From a bacterium (lineage in GTDB: Bacteria; Vulcanimicrobiota; Vulcanimicrobiia; Vulcanimicrobiales; Vulcanimicrobiaceae), in the NCBI GenBank assembly GCA_021778415.1, contig JAJYCL010000007.1, forward strand, positions 19,818 through 83,817: a stretch of 64,000 nucleotides of DNA. The letters run 5' to 3'. The notes beneath the pieces are model-generated. The model was not told the DNA's origin, did no database searches, and saw only the letters and a program-made list of their open reading frames with translations. Positions 18,351 through 28,354 of the stretch are shown piece by piece (position 1 is the first letter of the stretch; each line of letters opens with the position of its first letter). A program made the translations under genes and the position numbers.

Positions 18351-20662
18351 GATACTCCACGGAAAAGCGGTATCTTTATGAATAGGATGATGACGGCACA
18401 GAGTAGCAGTACTCCTGTCGTTTCTGCCAAAAGAACAGGAGGAAGTGGCTCGCAAAGAATTCCGAAAAGCGATATAAAAGCGGCCAAAAAAATTGCGAAC
18501 AAGCTAGATACCATGAGCCATATAGACGGTCGAGTCGAGAAAATAACTCCACGTTCACGAATCGCCAAAACCGAGAATTGCCCCATTATCGCAATGCAAT
18601 AAAAGGCAAGTGTTTGCAATTGCGCCGCATCGAGCCCCTCGTGAGACGACGCAAATAGCAGGACGAACAGGACCGTAGTAGCGGTCAGCACCGCAATCGG
18701 CACAACCGCTAAGACTAATCTCTTGACATTCCAGCGTTGAATCCCCCGAACTGCGCCAATATTATCAGTGGCGACAGCCAACGTAACAAAATCGTTTATG
18801 ACGAGAAGAATGACCATCAGATCGGCGGTGAGAAAAAAACGTCCCGTAATAAAAAATGCACAACTAAGAAGAAATGTAATCTCAAAATATTTAATGATTT
18901 TGATAAGCGTATAAGTAAGCATACGCTGAAAAATCCGTCGACTTACCTCAATCGCGGGCAAAATATTGTTCAAGCCTGGTTGCGTGAGAATAACGCTAGC
19001 CGACGCTTTCGCGACATCGGTCGCATTAGATACTGCGATTCCGATATTGGCTTGTTTCAGTGCCGGTGCATCGTTAACCCCATCGCCCGTCATTCCAACA
19101 ATGTGACCATTGCGTTGTGCAGCTCGCACAATAGAAAGTTTATCATCGGGATATATCGACGCAAAAATTGTGCAATGTTCGATCAACGAAGGATCGCGCA
19201 GCAAGTCGTCATGGTTACAGGAGTCACCGAGAATACCGACGCTTTGTGCAACCGATTTCGCCGTCTCTACGCCGTCTCCGGTAAGCATCGCAACTCGGAC
19301 ACCCATTGCTTCAATTGCACTAACCAGTGCCTTAGAGTCGTCGCGAGGGGGATCGGCTAACGCAATGAGCCCCACGCACTCGACGGCCTCGGCAGCACCA
19401 CATGCTACGGCAATGACGCGATATCCGCTACTCGCCAAGCTACGGACAGATGCGTCAAAATCGTTCGGTAGAATTTTGCTCAGCGATCTAATCGCTTCAG
19501 GAGCACCTTTGTACGCGATGGCAGGGACGTTGTTCCAAATGACACGCGCGGATGATCGTTTTGTCGCAGGATCAAAGGGCGTAATATCATGAGCGCTAAA
19601 CGTCGGCGTACTGCCTGGTGTCGTAAGAATTTTCGCGGCAATCGCAGAGTCGACGGGGTCCCGACTCGATGAATCCGAGGCTGCCGACGCTAAACCTAGG
19701 ACGTCCGCGGCGTTCCGGTCACCAAATGGAAGAATTTTCGCAACAGCGATTTCATTTTTCGTTATGGTACCGGTCTTATCGGTAAAAAGAATACTCATAG
19801 ACGCTGCATCTTCAATTGCCGTAAGCCTCGCTACAAGAACTCCATTTTGGGCAAGCTGGAGAGAACCTAGCGTCGTCGCAATGGTAAACGCAACGGGGAA
19901 TGCAACGGGAACCGATGCCAATAAGAGGACGATCGCGAAAAGCGCAACATCGAAATACCCTATATGAAGACGAATGGCATCGAGCACCACAGCGGCAATG
20001 GCAATGACGCTTAGGACGCTCAAGATACGAACGAGTTGCACGATAAGCTGCTCGAGTGTGCCACTCACCTTTGCCGTACGGACGAGTTCCGCGGTCTTAC
20101 CATAGGTCGTTCGCATTCCGGTAGCGACAACGGTAGCCTCGCCTTGGCCTCGTTTTACGAGGCCACTTGCGAACAGTCGACTCCCTTCGGATACATCGCG
20201 CGGCAGCGATTCGCCGGTTATGGTCGACTCGTCTACCTCCAGCGTCCCAGAGACGACGCAGACATCGGCCGGAACGATATTTCCGATATCAAGATGGATC
20301 AAATCCCCCGGTACCAATTCGGCCGCCGAAAGCGTCTGCCAGCGATCGTCCCTATAGGTCCTTGCCTGGACGACGATCGCCTTTCGCAAGAGTGCAACGG
20401 CATTCTCTGTGCGCGCTTCTTGCAGTCTCGATAATGTCGCGTTGAACAAGAGCAAAAATAAGATGCCCACAGCATCGGGGTAGCGACCGGTCGCAAGTGT
20501 CATGACAATGACCACTTCCAGCATCCATGGTATCGGACCCCAAAGTTTTATGAAGAAAGAAAGCCACGGCCGAGTCCGCTCAAGAGGAATCTCGTTGCGC
20601 CCATATTTTTTTAAAAGTTCGGACGCCTGAGCACTCGAGAGACCGGTTACTTGTGAATTCAC
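18347..20662 (-). CDS. Plasma-membrane-type (P3A) H+-transporting P-type ATPase
   Basis: A 771-residue P-type ATPase. It shows the actuator motif TGES (149-152), the phosphorylated aspartate in DKTGT (D295), the hinge motif GDGVNDAP and about ten hydrophobic helices. The short cytoplasmic loops, the lack of N-terminal metal-binding domains and the TM6 segment VINDFVTLAVATD, which keeps the Asn-Asp pair of fungal and plant proton pumps, point to the H+-ATPase branch rather than to Ca2+ or heavy-metal pumps. It would export protons at the expense of ATP. The operon position, between phosphoketolase (15 bases upstream) and PPK2 (4-base overlap), suggests its ATP comes from substrate-level or polyphosphate phosphorylation. 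Confidence 0.9.
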   Translation of the reverse strand: MNSQVTGLSSAQASELLKKYGRNEIPLERTRPWLSFFIKLWGPIPWMLEVVIVMTLATGRYPDAVGILFLLLFNATLSRLQEARTENAVALLRKAIVVQARTYRDDRWQTLSAAELVPGDLIHLDIGNIVPADVCVVSGTLEVDESTITGESLPRDVSEGSRLFASGLVKRGQGEATVVATGMRTTYGKTAELVRTAKVSGTLEQLIVQLVRILSVLSVIAIAAVVLDAIRLHIGYFDVALFAIVLLLASVPVAFPVAFTIATTLGSLQLAQNGVLVARLTAIEDAASMSILFTDKTGTITKNEIAVAKILPFGDRNAADVLGLASAASDSSSRDPVDSAIAAKILTTPGSTPTFSAHDITPFDPATKRSSARVIWNNVPAIAYKGAPEAIRSLSKILPNDFDASVRSLASSGYRVIAVACGAAEAVECVGLIALADPPRDDSKALVSAIEAMGVRVAMLTGDGVETAKSVAQSVGILGDSCNHDDLLRDPSLIEHCTIFASIYPDDKLSIVRAAQRNGHIVGMTGDGVNDAPALKQANIGIAVSNATDVAKASASVILTQPGLNNILPAIEVSRRIFQRMLTYTLIKIIKYFEITFLLSCAFFITGRFFLTADLMVILLVINDFVTLAVATDNIGAVRGIQRWNVKRLVLAVVPIAVLTATTVLFVLLFASSHEGLDAAQLQTLAFYCIAIMGQFSVLAIRERGVIFSTRPSIWLMVSSLFAIFLAAFISLFGILCEPLPPVLLAETTGVLLLCAVIILFIKIPLFRGVS

Positions 20663-20677
20663 CGTGAGAAATCGGGT

Positions 20678-23029
20678 CTAGACACTTCCGAGCCACCGCC
20701 ACCCAAGTATCTCCGGTAAGTCATCACCGACGCGCTCAATATACTCTTTGTGGGTTATCAGCATATCGCGAATTTTTTGTAGCACATGGTCTGCGCGCCC
20801 TCCAAGTCGCGGGATTCGTTGCACTGCATCTTGCGCCAAATGAAACCGATCAAGCCGATTTCTGACGGTCATATCAAACGGCGTGGTCGTGCTTCCTTCC
20901 TCTTGATACCCATGCACGTGAAAATTCCGATGATTCGTTCGCTTGTATGTGAGCCGATGAATCAGGGCGGGATAACCATGAAAGGCAAAGATTACCGGTG
21001 CGTGAGTTGTAAACAGCGCATTAAAGGTCGCGTGATCTAAGCCATGCGGATGATTTTCGGGAGATTCCAACGCGAGCAAATCGACAACATTCACAACGCG
21101 AATCAAAACTTCAGGAAGATGTTCTTGCAAAAAAGCGACAGCGGCAAGCGTCTCGAGCGTTGGAACATCGCCCGCACATGCCATAACGACATCCGGCTCG
21201 GCGCCGTCATCATTACTTGCCCAGTCCCAAATACCGGCGCCAATCGTACAATGTCGGACGGCGGCCTCCATACTTAACCACTGCCACTCCGGCTGCTTGC
21301 CGGCAACTATCACATTGACGTAATCTCGACTTCGTAGGCAATGATCGGTAACAGAAAGCAACGTATTAGCATCCGGCGGCAAATACACACGGACAACATC
21401 GGACTTCTTATTCACGACGTGGTCGATAAAACCCGGATCCTGATGACTAAAGCCGTTATTATCCTGTCGCCAAACGTGAGACGTCAGCAAATAATTTAAC
21501 GACGCGATGGGGCGACGCCACGGTATTTCACGCGTCGTTTTCAACCATTTTGCGTGCTGGTTAAACATGGAATCGATTATGTGTATAAAAGCTTCGTAAC
21601 ACGGGAAGAGACCATGCCTGCCTGTCAAAAGGTATCCCTCAAGCCAACCTTGGCAGAGATGCTCACTGAGGACTTCCATAACACGACCATCGGCGGAAAC
21701 ATGGTCATCCGAGGGATAAATTTGAGCCGTTGAGCAACGATCGGTAGTTTCAAAAAGCGCCGATAGCCTATTCGAATTTGTTTCATCCGGTGACATGATG
21801 CGGAATCGCTCGGGATTCTCACGCATGATGTCGCGAAGAAATTGCCCCATCACTCGTGTCGATTCTGCGGACACCGCGCCGGGTTTCGGAACGTCAACGG
21901 CATAATCCGCAAATTTCGGCAAAGCTAAATTCTTTAACAGGAGCCCGCCGTTGGCATGCGGATTCGCTCCCATGCGCCGCTCACCGCTAGGTGCAAGGTT
22001 CGCTAGCTCCGGAACTAGCGCGCCCGACTCATCGAAAAGTTCATCGGGCCGGTAGCTTCGCATCCAGGATTCAAGAATCGCCAAATGTCCGGAATTCTCG
22101 CGCACCTGAAGTACGGGAACTTGATGCGAACGAAAAGTACCCTCGATTTCTAGGCCATCGACAATTTTTGGGCCCGTCCACCCCTTCGGCGTGCGAAGAA
22201 TAATCATCGGCCAGATTGGGCGGTGATCGAACCCGCTTGTCCGAGCCTGCTTTTGAATCGCACGAATTCCCGAAATGACCTTTTCAAGAGCCGCAGCCAT
22301 ACAATCATGCATTAGCAACGGGTCATCGCCTTGAACAAAAATTGGATCGTAGCCATAACCAACGAAAAGATTGCGCAATTCTTCTTCGGGGATTCGCGCA
22401 AGAATTGTTGGCCCAGAAATTTTGTACCCGTTGAGATGGAGTATCGGTAGCACTGCTCCGTCGCGCGTTGGATTGAGAAACTTATTGGAATGCCAACTCG
22501 CCGCTAACGCCCCAGTCTCCGCTTCCCCGTCCCCGACAACAACGCAAGCGAGTAAATCGGGATTATCAAAGACGGCGCCATAGGCATGCGCTACGGAATA
22601 ACCGAGCTCACCGCCTTCGTTTATCGATCCGGGAGTCTGGGCGGAAGCGTGACTCGGTACGCCACCCGGAAAGGAAAACTGCTTAAAGAGGCGCCCAATT
22701 CCCAACTCGTTTTGCGGAACATCTGGATACAGCTCGCTATATGATCCTTCGAGATACGTGTTTGCGAGAACTGCGGGCCCCCCGTGCCCCGGACCCGCAA
22801 GAAAAATCATATCGAGGTCATATTGCTTAATCATGCGGTTGAGATGCGCATAAACGAAATTTAACCCTGATGTCGTGCCCCAATGCCCGAGTAACCGTGG
22901 CTTAATATCTGCCGGCGAAAGAGGGCGACGAAGGAGAGGATTCGTATCAAGCAAGTAAATCTGCCCGACACTTAAATAATTAGCAGCCCGCCAATAGGCA
23001 TCGATCAATTTCCGTGATGCGATTTCCAT
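20678..23029 (-). CDS. xfp: Xylulose-5-phosphate/fructose-6-phosphate phosphoketolase
   Basis: A 783-residue thiamine-diphosphate enzyme of normal family length. Diagnostic blocks: [44 protein letters not shown] and the ThDP-binding [14 protein letters not shown]. It splits xylulose-5-P (and/or fructose-6-P) with phosphate into acetyl-phosphate and a shorter sugar phosphate. The ATG at 23029 gives the usual N-terminus ([19 protein letters not shown]); the longer frame would run into the divergent glycosyltransferase gene. TATACT ends 7 bases before this ATG, so the mRNA may be nearly leaderless (inference). First gene of the five-gene energy operon. Confidence 0.96.
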   Translation of the reverse strand: MEIASRKLIDAYWRAANYLSVGQIYLLDTNPLLRRPLSPADIKPRLLGHWGTTSGLNFVYAHLNRMIKQYDLDMIFLAGPGHGGPAVLANTYLEGSYSELYPDVPQNELGIGRLFKQFSFPGGVPSHASAQTPGSINEGGELGYSVAHAYGAVFDNPDLLACVVVGDGEAETGALAASWHSNKFLNPTRDGAVLPILHLNGYKISGPTILARIPEEELRNLFVGYGYDPIFVQGDDPLLMHDCMAAALEKVISGIRAIQKQARTSGFDHRPIWPMIILRTPKGWTGPKIVDGLEIEGTFRSHQVPVLQVRENSGHLAILESWMRSYRPDELFDESGALVPELANLAPSGERRMGANPHANGGLLLKNLALPKFADYAVDVPKPGAVSAESTRVMGQFLRDIMRENPERFRIMSPDETNSNRLSALFETTDRCSTAQIYPSDDHVSADGRVMEVLSEHLCQGWLEGYLLTGRHGLFPCYEAFIHIIDSMFNQHAKWLKTTREIPWRRPIASLNYLLTSHVWRQDNNGFSHQDPGFIDHVVNKKSDVVRVYLPPDANTLLSVTDHCLRSRDYVNVIVAGKQPEWQWLSMEAAVRHCTIGAGIWDWASNDDGAEPDVVMACAGDVPTLETLAAVAFLQEHLPEVLIRVVNVVDLLALESPENHPHGLDHATFNALFTTHAPVIFAFHGYPALIHRLTYKRTNHRNFHVHGYQEEGSTTTPFDMTVRNRLDRFHLAQDAVQRIPRLGGRADHVLQKIRDMLITHKEYIERVGDDLPEILGWRWLGSV

Positions 23030-23085
23030 GCGGCGAAGTATACCATGAAATATACGCAGAAATAAGGAAGATCGAATCGGAACGT

Positions 23086-24024
23086 ATGCAGCCTCGGCAC
23101 CCAATGCCCCGTATGCTCTTTATTCGCGATTACCAAGGTTATAACGGGGGCCATCGCAAGGTTTTTGACTACATTTCCCACGTTGCCGCAATGGGACAAT
23201 TCCTGCCTGCACTTTACTGCACGAAAGCAAGCGTCCCCATTCCATCGCATTATCTTCCCCACGACCTCGAAATACTCAAAGACATAAGTGTTTCGGACGC
23301 ATATTTCGTCGCTGGAAACGATTGGGTCCAACTTGATCACGCGGGAATCGACACCACAACGTCACCTGTTATTAATCTTATTCAGGGCCTTCGGCATGCC
23401 AATCCGGATTCGACACAGTATAGGTTTCTTGATCGACCGGCACTGCGCATATGTGTTAGCGACGTTGTCGCCGACGCAATTCGATCGACGGACCGCGTAA
23501 ATGGACCAATTTGCGTGAATTACAACGGCATCGCCCCCCTTTCTCGATTTATACCTTCATCACGAACTTGTGATGTATTTATCGCTGGTGCAAAAAACCC
23601 GGATCTTGCACGCCGCGTAGCAGCACTTGCGCAAGAGCGAGGCATATCTCTTGATTTGCTTACTGATTTTATCGACCAAAGGCAATTTCTTCGACGCATG
23701 GCTTCGGCAAAGATTGCCCTGACGCTACCGCTGCCAATTGACGGTTTTTTTCTACCGGGACTTGAAGCCATGGCGCTTGGGTGCATCGCAGTTGTTCCAG
23801 ATTGCCCAGGGGCTCGCAGCTATTGCATCGATGGAAAAACCGGATTTACTCCAACAGCAGACGAGAATGCAATTTTAACAACGATTCAAGCGATACTTGC
23901 CGATGCTGAGCGAGCCAGTAAAATTCGAAATGAGGCGAAGCGAATCGTTCAGGAACATTCAATTTCGCGAGAACGAAAAATGTTTTCAAAATTTTTGTCC
24001 GAGCATTTTAAGAGATTTTTATGA
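23086..24024 (+). CDS. Glycosyltransferase, GT4-like
   Basis: About 312 residues. The C-terminal half has a GT-B/GT4 nucleotide-sugar site pattern: [29 protein letters not shown], with the E of FLPGLEAMA in the place of the EX7E motif, then GKTGFTP and a helical tail. The N-terminus ([19 protein letters not shown]) carries the glycine-rich acceptor loop. The start is chosen at the ATG at 23086 because the longer frame overlaps the phosphoketolase start. It opens a plus-strand operon (four genes to 26867) of glycan or small-molecule tailoring enzymes whose A+T content is higher than that of the flanks. Confidence 0.75.
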   Translation: MQPRHPMPRMLFIRDYQGYNGGHRKVFDYISHVAAMGQFLPALYCTKASVPIPSHYLPHDLEILKDISVSDAYFVAGNDWVQLDHAGIDTTTSPVINLIQGLRHANPDSTQYRFLDRPALRICVSDVVADAIRSTDRVNGPICVNYNGIAPLSRFIPSSRTCDVFIAGAKNPDLARRVAALAQERGISLDLLTDFIDQRQFLRRMASAKIALTLPLPIDGFFLPGLEAMALGCIAVVPDCPGARSYCIDGKTGFTPTADENAILTTIQAILADAERASKIRNEAKRIVQEHSISRERKMFSKFLSEHFKRFL

Positions 24025-24911
24025 AACCTAGCAACCATATTTTTGTCGTTGTAGCCCATCAAGATGACTGGCAGATATTTTTCGGTCATACACTCTATCA
24101 TTACGTTCGCGATCCACAAAAAAACATCGTCATTGTTGTGATAACAGCGGGTGATGCCGGAGATTCTGGAGCACATTGGAAATCTCGTTTATCCGGAGCT
24201 GTAATTTCTATCGCTCGAGCTCTTCCATCCTGGAGTCCATACGCACTCGACGAGCGCCCGTCGGCAGAATTACCCTCGTCATTTCAAATTGCATATCGCC
24301 ACAGCATGATCGAGGGAAAAAATATTCTCTCGTGTGAAATTCAAGGAACATTGTCTGCGACAATTTCTCTTAAATTTCTTCATCTTCCTGATGGGGGAGT
24401 CTCGGGTTATGGTTTTTCGCCGAATTTTGCTTCCCTTTTACACTTAAAAACAGAATCGCAGCCCCTGCAAACACTTTGGCCCGAGCACAAACCAAGCACG
24501 TATACGACGTGGGAAGAGCTTCAACATACGGTAGGAAAAATAATCGATGACGAACTACCCACGACGGATACGAATGCGCCCATTTACGCGGCAGATCCTG
24601 ACCCGATAGTAAACCCGGACGATCATATCGATCATCGATTAACATCCGAGTTGGTCGCGCAACTCATTAAGACACGTCCAAACCTCATTCCACATTGGCA
24701 TGCAATGTATTGCATAGCCTCCAAAGCGAAAAACCTCGCGCCTGAGGACGAGCGACTCCAACGGACGGCAATTTTCGCATATGGCGCAGGGTATAGCGCA
24801 ACTGCTGCCGGATTCGGCGAGAAATGGCGCACCGGTTGGGAACGGGAATATCTCGCATTTTCTGGGCGATATTACCCGACGAACCGCACTGACGAGAGTA
24901 AACCTGAGTGA
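24021..24911 (+). CDS. PIG-L (LmbE-like) family deacetylase
   Basis: A 296-residue protein. The family's metal site is visible as AHQDDWQ (His13, Asp15, Asp16; AHPDDE in most members), the following ITAGDAGDSGAHW, and a second metal-binding segment NPDDHIDHRLTSE (HxxH). PIG-L enzymes use zinc to remove acetyl groups from N-acetylglucosamine-containing glycans or lipids. The replacement of the usual Glu after Asp-Asp by Trp is notable. It overlaps the glycosyltransferase by 4 bases (ATGA) and the next oxygenase by 4 bases (GTGA), so the three are translated together. Confidence 0.8.
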   Translation: MKPSNHIFVVVAHQDDWQIFFGHTLYHYVRDPQKNIVIVVITAGDAGDSGAHWKSRLSGAVISIARALPSWSPYALDERPSAELPSSFQIAYRHSMIEGKNILSCEIQGTLSATISLKFLHLPDGGVSGYGFSPNFASLLHLKTESQPLQTLWPEHKPSTYTTWEELQHTVGKIIDDELPTTDTNAPIYAADPDPIVNPDDHIDHRLTSELVAQLIKTRPNLIPHWHAMYCIASKAKNLAPEDERLQRTAIFAYGAGYSATAAGFGEKWRTGWEREYLAFSGRYYPTNRTDESKPE

Positions 24912-26185
24912 AACCCTGCATAGAAACATCGATTATTGAAAGCGCCGATGAAATTGCGGCGCAATTCTACTCCGCGCAGCCGTTTAAACATGTCGTTCTC
25001 GAGAATTTCTTCAGGGAAGATGTGGCAAGAAGCCTCGTCGCGGAATTTCCATACGCGCCGGAAAATGGGGTCAAAAATTCATATGGAGCTCCAGGAGACA
25101 AAATTGTTCATTCGGATTTAACGAATCTGGGCCCGACCTTTCGGGAAATAGACACATATTTTAGTGCGCAGACAACGCTTGACTGGCTCGCCACTATTAC
25201 GGGCATTCCGGATATTCTTTACGATCCAAGCAATTACGGTGGTGGCCTTCACGAAAACTGCGACAACCGAGATCTCCGACCTCATGTCGATTTTAATTTT
25301 CACCCTGTAACAAAATTGCATCGTCGGCTCAATCTCATCGTCTATCTCAACGATCCGTGGAAGAGCGATTGGGGTGGCTCCTTACAACTTTACGCCGATC
25401 CAAGAAATCACCAGGAATCGCCCGTTTCCTATGAGCCCCTTTTTAATCGATGCGTCCTTTTTGCAACATATGAGGCCTCATGGCATGGATTCGATCGTTT
25501 GTGCTTCCCGAAAGACGGGGTGTACCGGTCTCGTAAATCGCTTTCATTGTATTTTTATACAGCAGAACGCCCAAGCACCGATATTTACCGGGAACACACG
25601 ACTTTTTTCATTCCAAGACCCTTTCCGGCGAAATACGCCGCGGGATATACCATTACAAGGGAGGACGAGTGCGACCTTACCGATCTAATAGGTCAGCGCG
25701 ATCACCTTATCGAGCTTTACCAAGGCGAGCAAGGGCGACAAGATGAGTCTTCATCAGAACTTGCGCAGCTACGCATACTGGTTAGCCAATTGCGGAAATC
25801 TCAACATGTTCCAACGATGGGCTATGTTAGGACCATAGAAACCATTAAATCTGGCTACTCCGATGGCTGGTGCGAGCGAGCGTTTTCGTTTCGAATTTGC
25901 GCAGAGCGGCCGGTTTCTGGTATCTCGCTTTCGATTCGCATCCCTGAGGGCATGCCTCAGGACGGACAAATTACGGTTTCCATAGATAAAAAAGATAGTG
26001 TATCGTCGTTCGTTGCGCCCGGAACGCTCACATTAGATATTGCGCACACGCTTGAAACCAATACGATTGCCGAAATCTCCATTCGAAGCACGCACACGGT
26101 CAATCACTATCAACTTGGCATAAGCAAGGATCAACGCAATCTGGGTTTCTACTTAGAACGCGTTATTTTCGACCATACTGGTTAG
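24908..26185 (+). CDS. 2-oxoglutarate/Fe(II) oxygenase with C-terminal beta domain
   Basis: A 425-residue protein starting at a GTG. Residues about 20-225 form a 2OG-Fe(II) oxygenase fold of the prolyl-4-hydroxylase-like class, with HVD (His126, Asp128), the distal histidine in SWHGFD (His193) and a basic 2OG anchor in YRSRKS (Arg207/Arg209). A helical linker (about 255-290) leads to a domain of about 130 residues (ICAERPVSGISLSIRIPEG ... LGFYLERVIF) that looks like an all-beta accessory domain; I do not recognise it. Its place between a deacetylase and a PhyH protein suggests hydroxylation of a glycan, lipid or peptide product. Confidence 0.75.
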   Translation: MKPCIETSIIESADEIAAQFYSAQPFKHVVLENFFREDVARSLVAEFPYAPENGVKNSYGAPGDKIVHSDLTNLGPTFREIDTYFSAQTTLDWLATITGIPDILYDPSNYGGGLHENCDNRDLRPHVDFNFHPVTKLHRRLNLIVYLNDPWKSDWGGSLQLYADPRNHQESPVSYEPLFNRCVLFATYEASWHGFDRLCFPKDGVYRSRKSLSLYFYTAERPSTDIYREHTTFFIPRPFPAKYAAGYTITREDECDLTDLIGQRDHLIELYQGEQGRQDESSSELAQLRILVSQLRKSQHVPTMGYVRTIETIKSGYSDGWCERAFSFRICAERPVSGISLSIRIPEGMPQDGQITVSIDKKDSVSSFVAPGTLTLDIAHTLETNTIAEISIRSTHTVNHYQLGISKDQRNLGFYLERVIFDHTG

Positions 26186-26198
26186 GTAGGAAAAAATC

Positions 26199-26867
26199 AT
26201 GTTTGACCTTGACGCATATCGAGATTTCGGGCACTCTTGCACACTACGGGCCCTGTTTCCGGGGCAAGCGAGTGAGCTCTTAGCAACGATTGATCGCGAC
26301 GTTCTCTCGAACGACGGGCCGGATGTTCGTTCTCGAACACAGTCTCGCCATCTTGATTCAGCGGCGCTCGCAAAACTGTGCAACTCGCCAAGTATTACGA
26401 GTGCCGTCCATGACGTGCTTGGTCCGCACATCGTTCTTTGGCGCTCAAATATTTTCAATAAGCTTCCCGGGGCACCAGAGCTCCCCTGGCATCGAGACTC
26501 CAGCATTTGGCGAGATCTTCTTACGCCCATGGTCAACGTTACGGCATGGGTCGCGCTTACTTCGACAACTTTATCGAACGGATGCATAGAATTTATACCA
26601 GGCTCTCATCGCGTGACGTATCGCAATGAGCGCTTCAATCAACAGTATCCGCAACTGCCGGAGGAGGAAACGGACCGGAGTCTTTCTATTCCACTGGAAC
26701 CGGGCCAATTTATCCTATTCGATTCCACTACCTTGCATCGGTCAGGTCCAAATTTATCAAATGAGCGACGATTAGGTGTTGCAATTCGGTTCACTCTACC
26801 GACGGTCAAAATCTGTCAAGACCAGAGACTTTTTGATGGATATAAGTCGATTAGCATTCAGCGCTAG
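26199..26867 (+). CDS. Phytanoyl-CoA dioxygenase (PhyH) family oxygenase
   Basis: A 222-residue non-haem iron oxygenase. The iron ligands are seen in PWHRDSS (His98, Asp100) and TTLHRSGPN (His180), with the 2OG-binding arginine in NERRLGV (Arg190 or Arg191). The block CIEFIPGSHRVTY is typical of PhyH. It begins 14 bases after the preceding gene and ends the plus-strand operon; its stop overlaps that of the convergent sulfotransferase gene. The substrate is unknown. Confidence 0.85.
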   Translation: MFDLDAYRDFGHSCTLRALFPGQASELLATIDRDVLSNDGPDVRSRTQSRHLDSAALAKLCNSPSITSAVHDVLGPHIVLWRSNIFNKLPGAPELPWHRDSSIWRDLLTPMVNVTAWVALTSTTLSNGCIEFIPGSHRVTYRNERFNQQYPQLPEEETDRSLSIPLEPGQFILFDSTTLHRSGPNLSNERRLGVAIRFTLPTVKICQDQRLFDGYKSISIQR

Positions 26868-27547
26868 AATAAGTACTTAAAACGATCAATATCGCGAGCA
26901 AAATGCTTACTCACGATGTCCCGTGTTGTTTTGGTATAATAGGTCGCATAATTATTGTGCTCGGATCGATTTTCGTGTGGCAACCGCAATTCTACGCCAA
27001 TTCGTCGAGAGATATAGGCCAGATCGTTTCCATAATTCTCGAATCGCCCAATAAAATCAACCGCATTTTGACCATATTTATCTTCGATAAACGAAGACAT
27101 ATCGCACCGAACTGCGCAGAACCCGTTCACGAAATTCTCGAAAGAATCAGATCGTTGAACAAACGCTTGGATATCTGGTTCGAGCGGGTACTGAACGGGC
27201 AAAAAATTCATTTTTGCAAAATGATAGGACGATACAACCAAATCCCATGGGTTTCGCACAAAAGCGAACCGGAAAAACTCCTTCCATTTGTTTGTTCCCA
27301 ATAACATTTGGAGAACTTGAGCTGGAAGATGTTGCTGGGGAAACTCCGTCAGCGTTGAAAGCGGAAAACATTTTCGTAACGCCTGCAGTATGTCTGCCAA
27401 ATCGGGCCGGCCGTAGATGAGATCCCAAAGCCCGCGTTCTTCGAACGTAAAATCGATTGCCGCAGATCGCATCGCCTGAACAAGGGATGTCCCTCCCGTT
27501 TTCGGGATATGGATATATGCGAAACGACAGTTTTCGGAAATCGGCAT
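26864..27547 (-). CDS. Sulfotransferase family protein
   Basis: A 227-residue protein with the PAPS 5'-phosphosulfate loop IHIPKTGGTSL near the N-terminus and the 3'-phosphate motif FVRNPWDLVVSSYHF around residue 98, the pattern of carbohydrate-type (heparan/chondroitin-like, family 2) sulfotransferases. It would transfer sulfate from PAPS to a hydroxyl or amine on a glycan or lipid. It starts within the TAATG overlap with the upstream hydrolase gene. It faces the glycosyltransferase/deacetylase operon and probably decorates the same product (inference). Confidence 0.85.
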   Translation of the reverse strand: MPISENCRFAYIHIPKTGGTSLVQAMRSAAIDFTFEERGLWDLIYGRPDLADILQALRKCFPLSTLTEFPQQHLPAQVLQMLLGTNKWKEFFRFAFVRNPWDLVVSSYHFAKMNFLPVQYPLEPDIQAFVQRSDSFENFVNGFCAVRCDMSSFIEDKYGQNAVDFIGRFENYGNDLAYISRRIGVELRLPHENRSEHNNYATYYTKTTRDIVSKHFARDIDRFKYLF

Positions 27548-28269
27548 TATGTAATCGTCACGGGAATTCCAAATTTTTGCAAAAGAGCGGATACGTCATC
27601 ATGCGATGCATCGTGGTTCACGATGATATCGATAATAGGACGAAGCGCGCGATAAACAATCTGCAGATACATTGCTACATCATGTCCGCATCCTGAAACA
27701 CAATATATTTGCGCATTGGGATCTTCAAAGGCCCTGAAGTGTGCGAGATGCGGCAAATCGTTTGTATCTCTATCTCCGAAAAATATGAATCTTCGCGACC
27801 CATTACTTTTCGGGACATGATCAAATCGCCATGTTGCAATTTTTTCAATATGATCGCGAAAGCGAGGATCATAAATAAGCCCATTAGGTCGCACGCTAAA
27901 AGTGGGAACAAAGGCAATCGTGGATTTTCGGGCGGCAAAAACGGTATCAAAGAGCAAAGCTCCATATCCGCCTGCGCTATTTCCGAGTAAATACGTCTGC
28001 CCTAACGGTAAGCGCGGGTCTAGGACAGTACGGATCGTTTCAAAGGTTTCATTAAACAACGATCGTGCTTTTTCAACCACGTAATACACGTCGTGCGAGA
28101 TCGACGCATCTGAAAGCGTGCCCGCAAACTCTTCACGCTGAATTCCGCCGAATCCTAAGGCGAAGCCGGCAAACGCGACGATCGCTTTATCATGCTCGGT
28201 CCCGGGTTCGAAGGTAATCCTAAGGCGCTCGTCCTCGAACAGCGTTTCCATCGCGCAATTTTTCGCCAC
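27547..28269 (-). CDS. Alpha/beta hydrolase-like protein
   Basis: A 240-residue protein. The nucleophile elbow GNSAGGYGALLF and a C-terminal SGCGHDVAMYL (possible catalytic histidine) support an alpha/beta-hydrolase fold. The aspartate could be in FFGDRDTND. Sequence around the elbow resembles small esterases and the accessory hydrolases found in glycan loci rather than lipases. It starts with GTG, has no signal peptide and shares one base with the sulfotransferase start (TAATG). Confidence 0.6.
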   Translation of the reverse strand: MAKNCAMETLFEDERLRITFEPGTEHDKAIVAFAGFALGFGGIQREEFAGTLSDASISHDVYYVVEKARSLFNETFETIRTVLDPRLPLGQTYLLGNSAGGYGALLFDTVFAARKSTIAFVPTFSVRPNGLIYDPRFRDHIEKIATWRFDHVPKSNGSRRFIFFGDRDTNDLPHLAHFRAFEDPNAQIYCVSGCGHDVAMYLQIVYRALRPIIDIIVNHDASHDDVSALLQKFGIPVTIT

Positions 28270-28354
28270 GAGAGACCCATTCCCCTAACGGGCTTTCCTG
28301 CGTATTACGGAGAACGCATTCCGTGCTTATGCGTGAGACCTTTGTCACAGCTTT

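Noticed and set aside
18351..18455. N-terminal extension of PPK2
   Set aside because: It lies within the ATPase coding region, has no ribosome binding site, and the family's usual N-terminus begins near the ATG at 18350/18344.
20678..23029. Transketolase
   Set aside because: The blocks [18 protein letters not shown] and [18 protein letters not shown] and the length are those of phosphoketolase.
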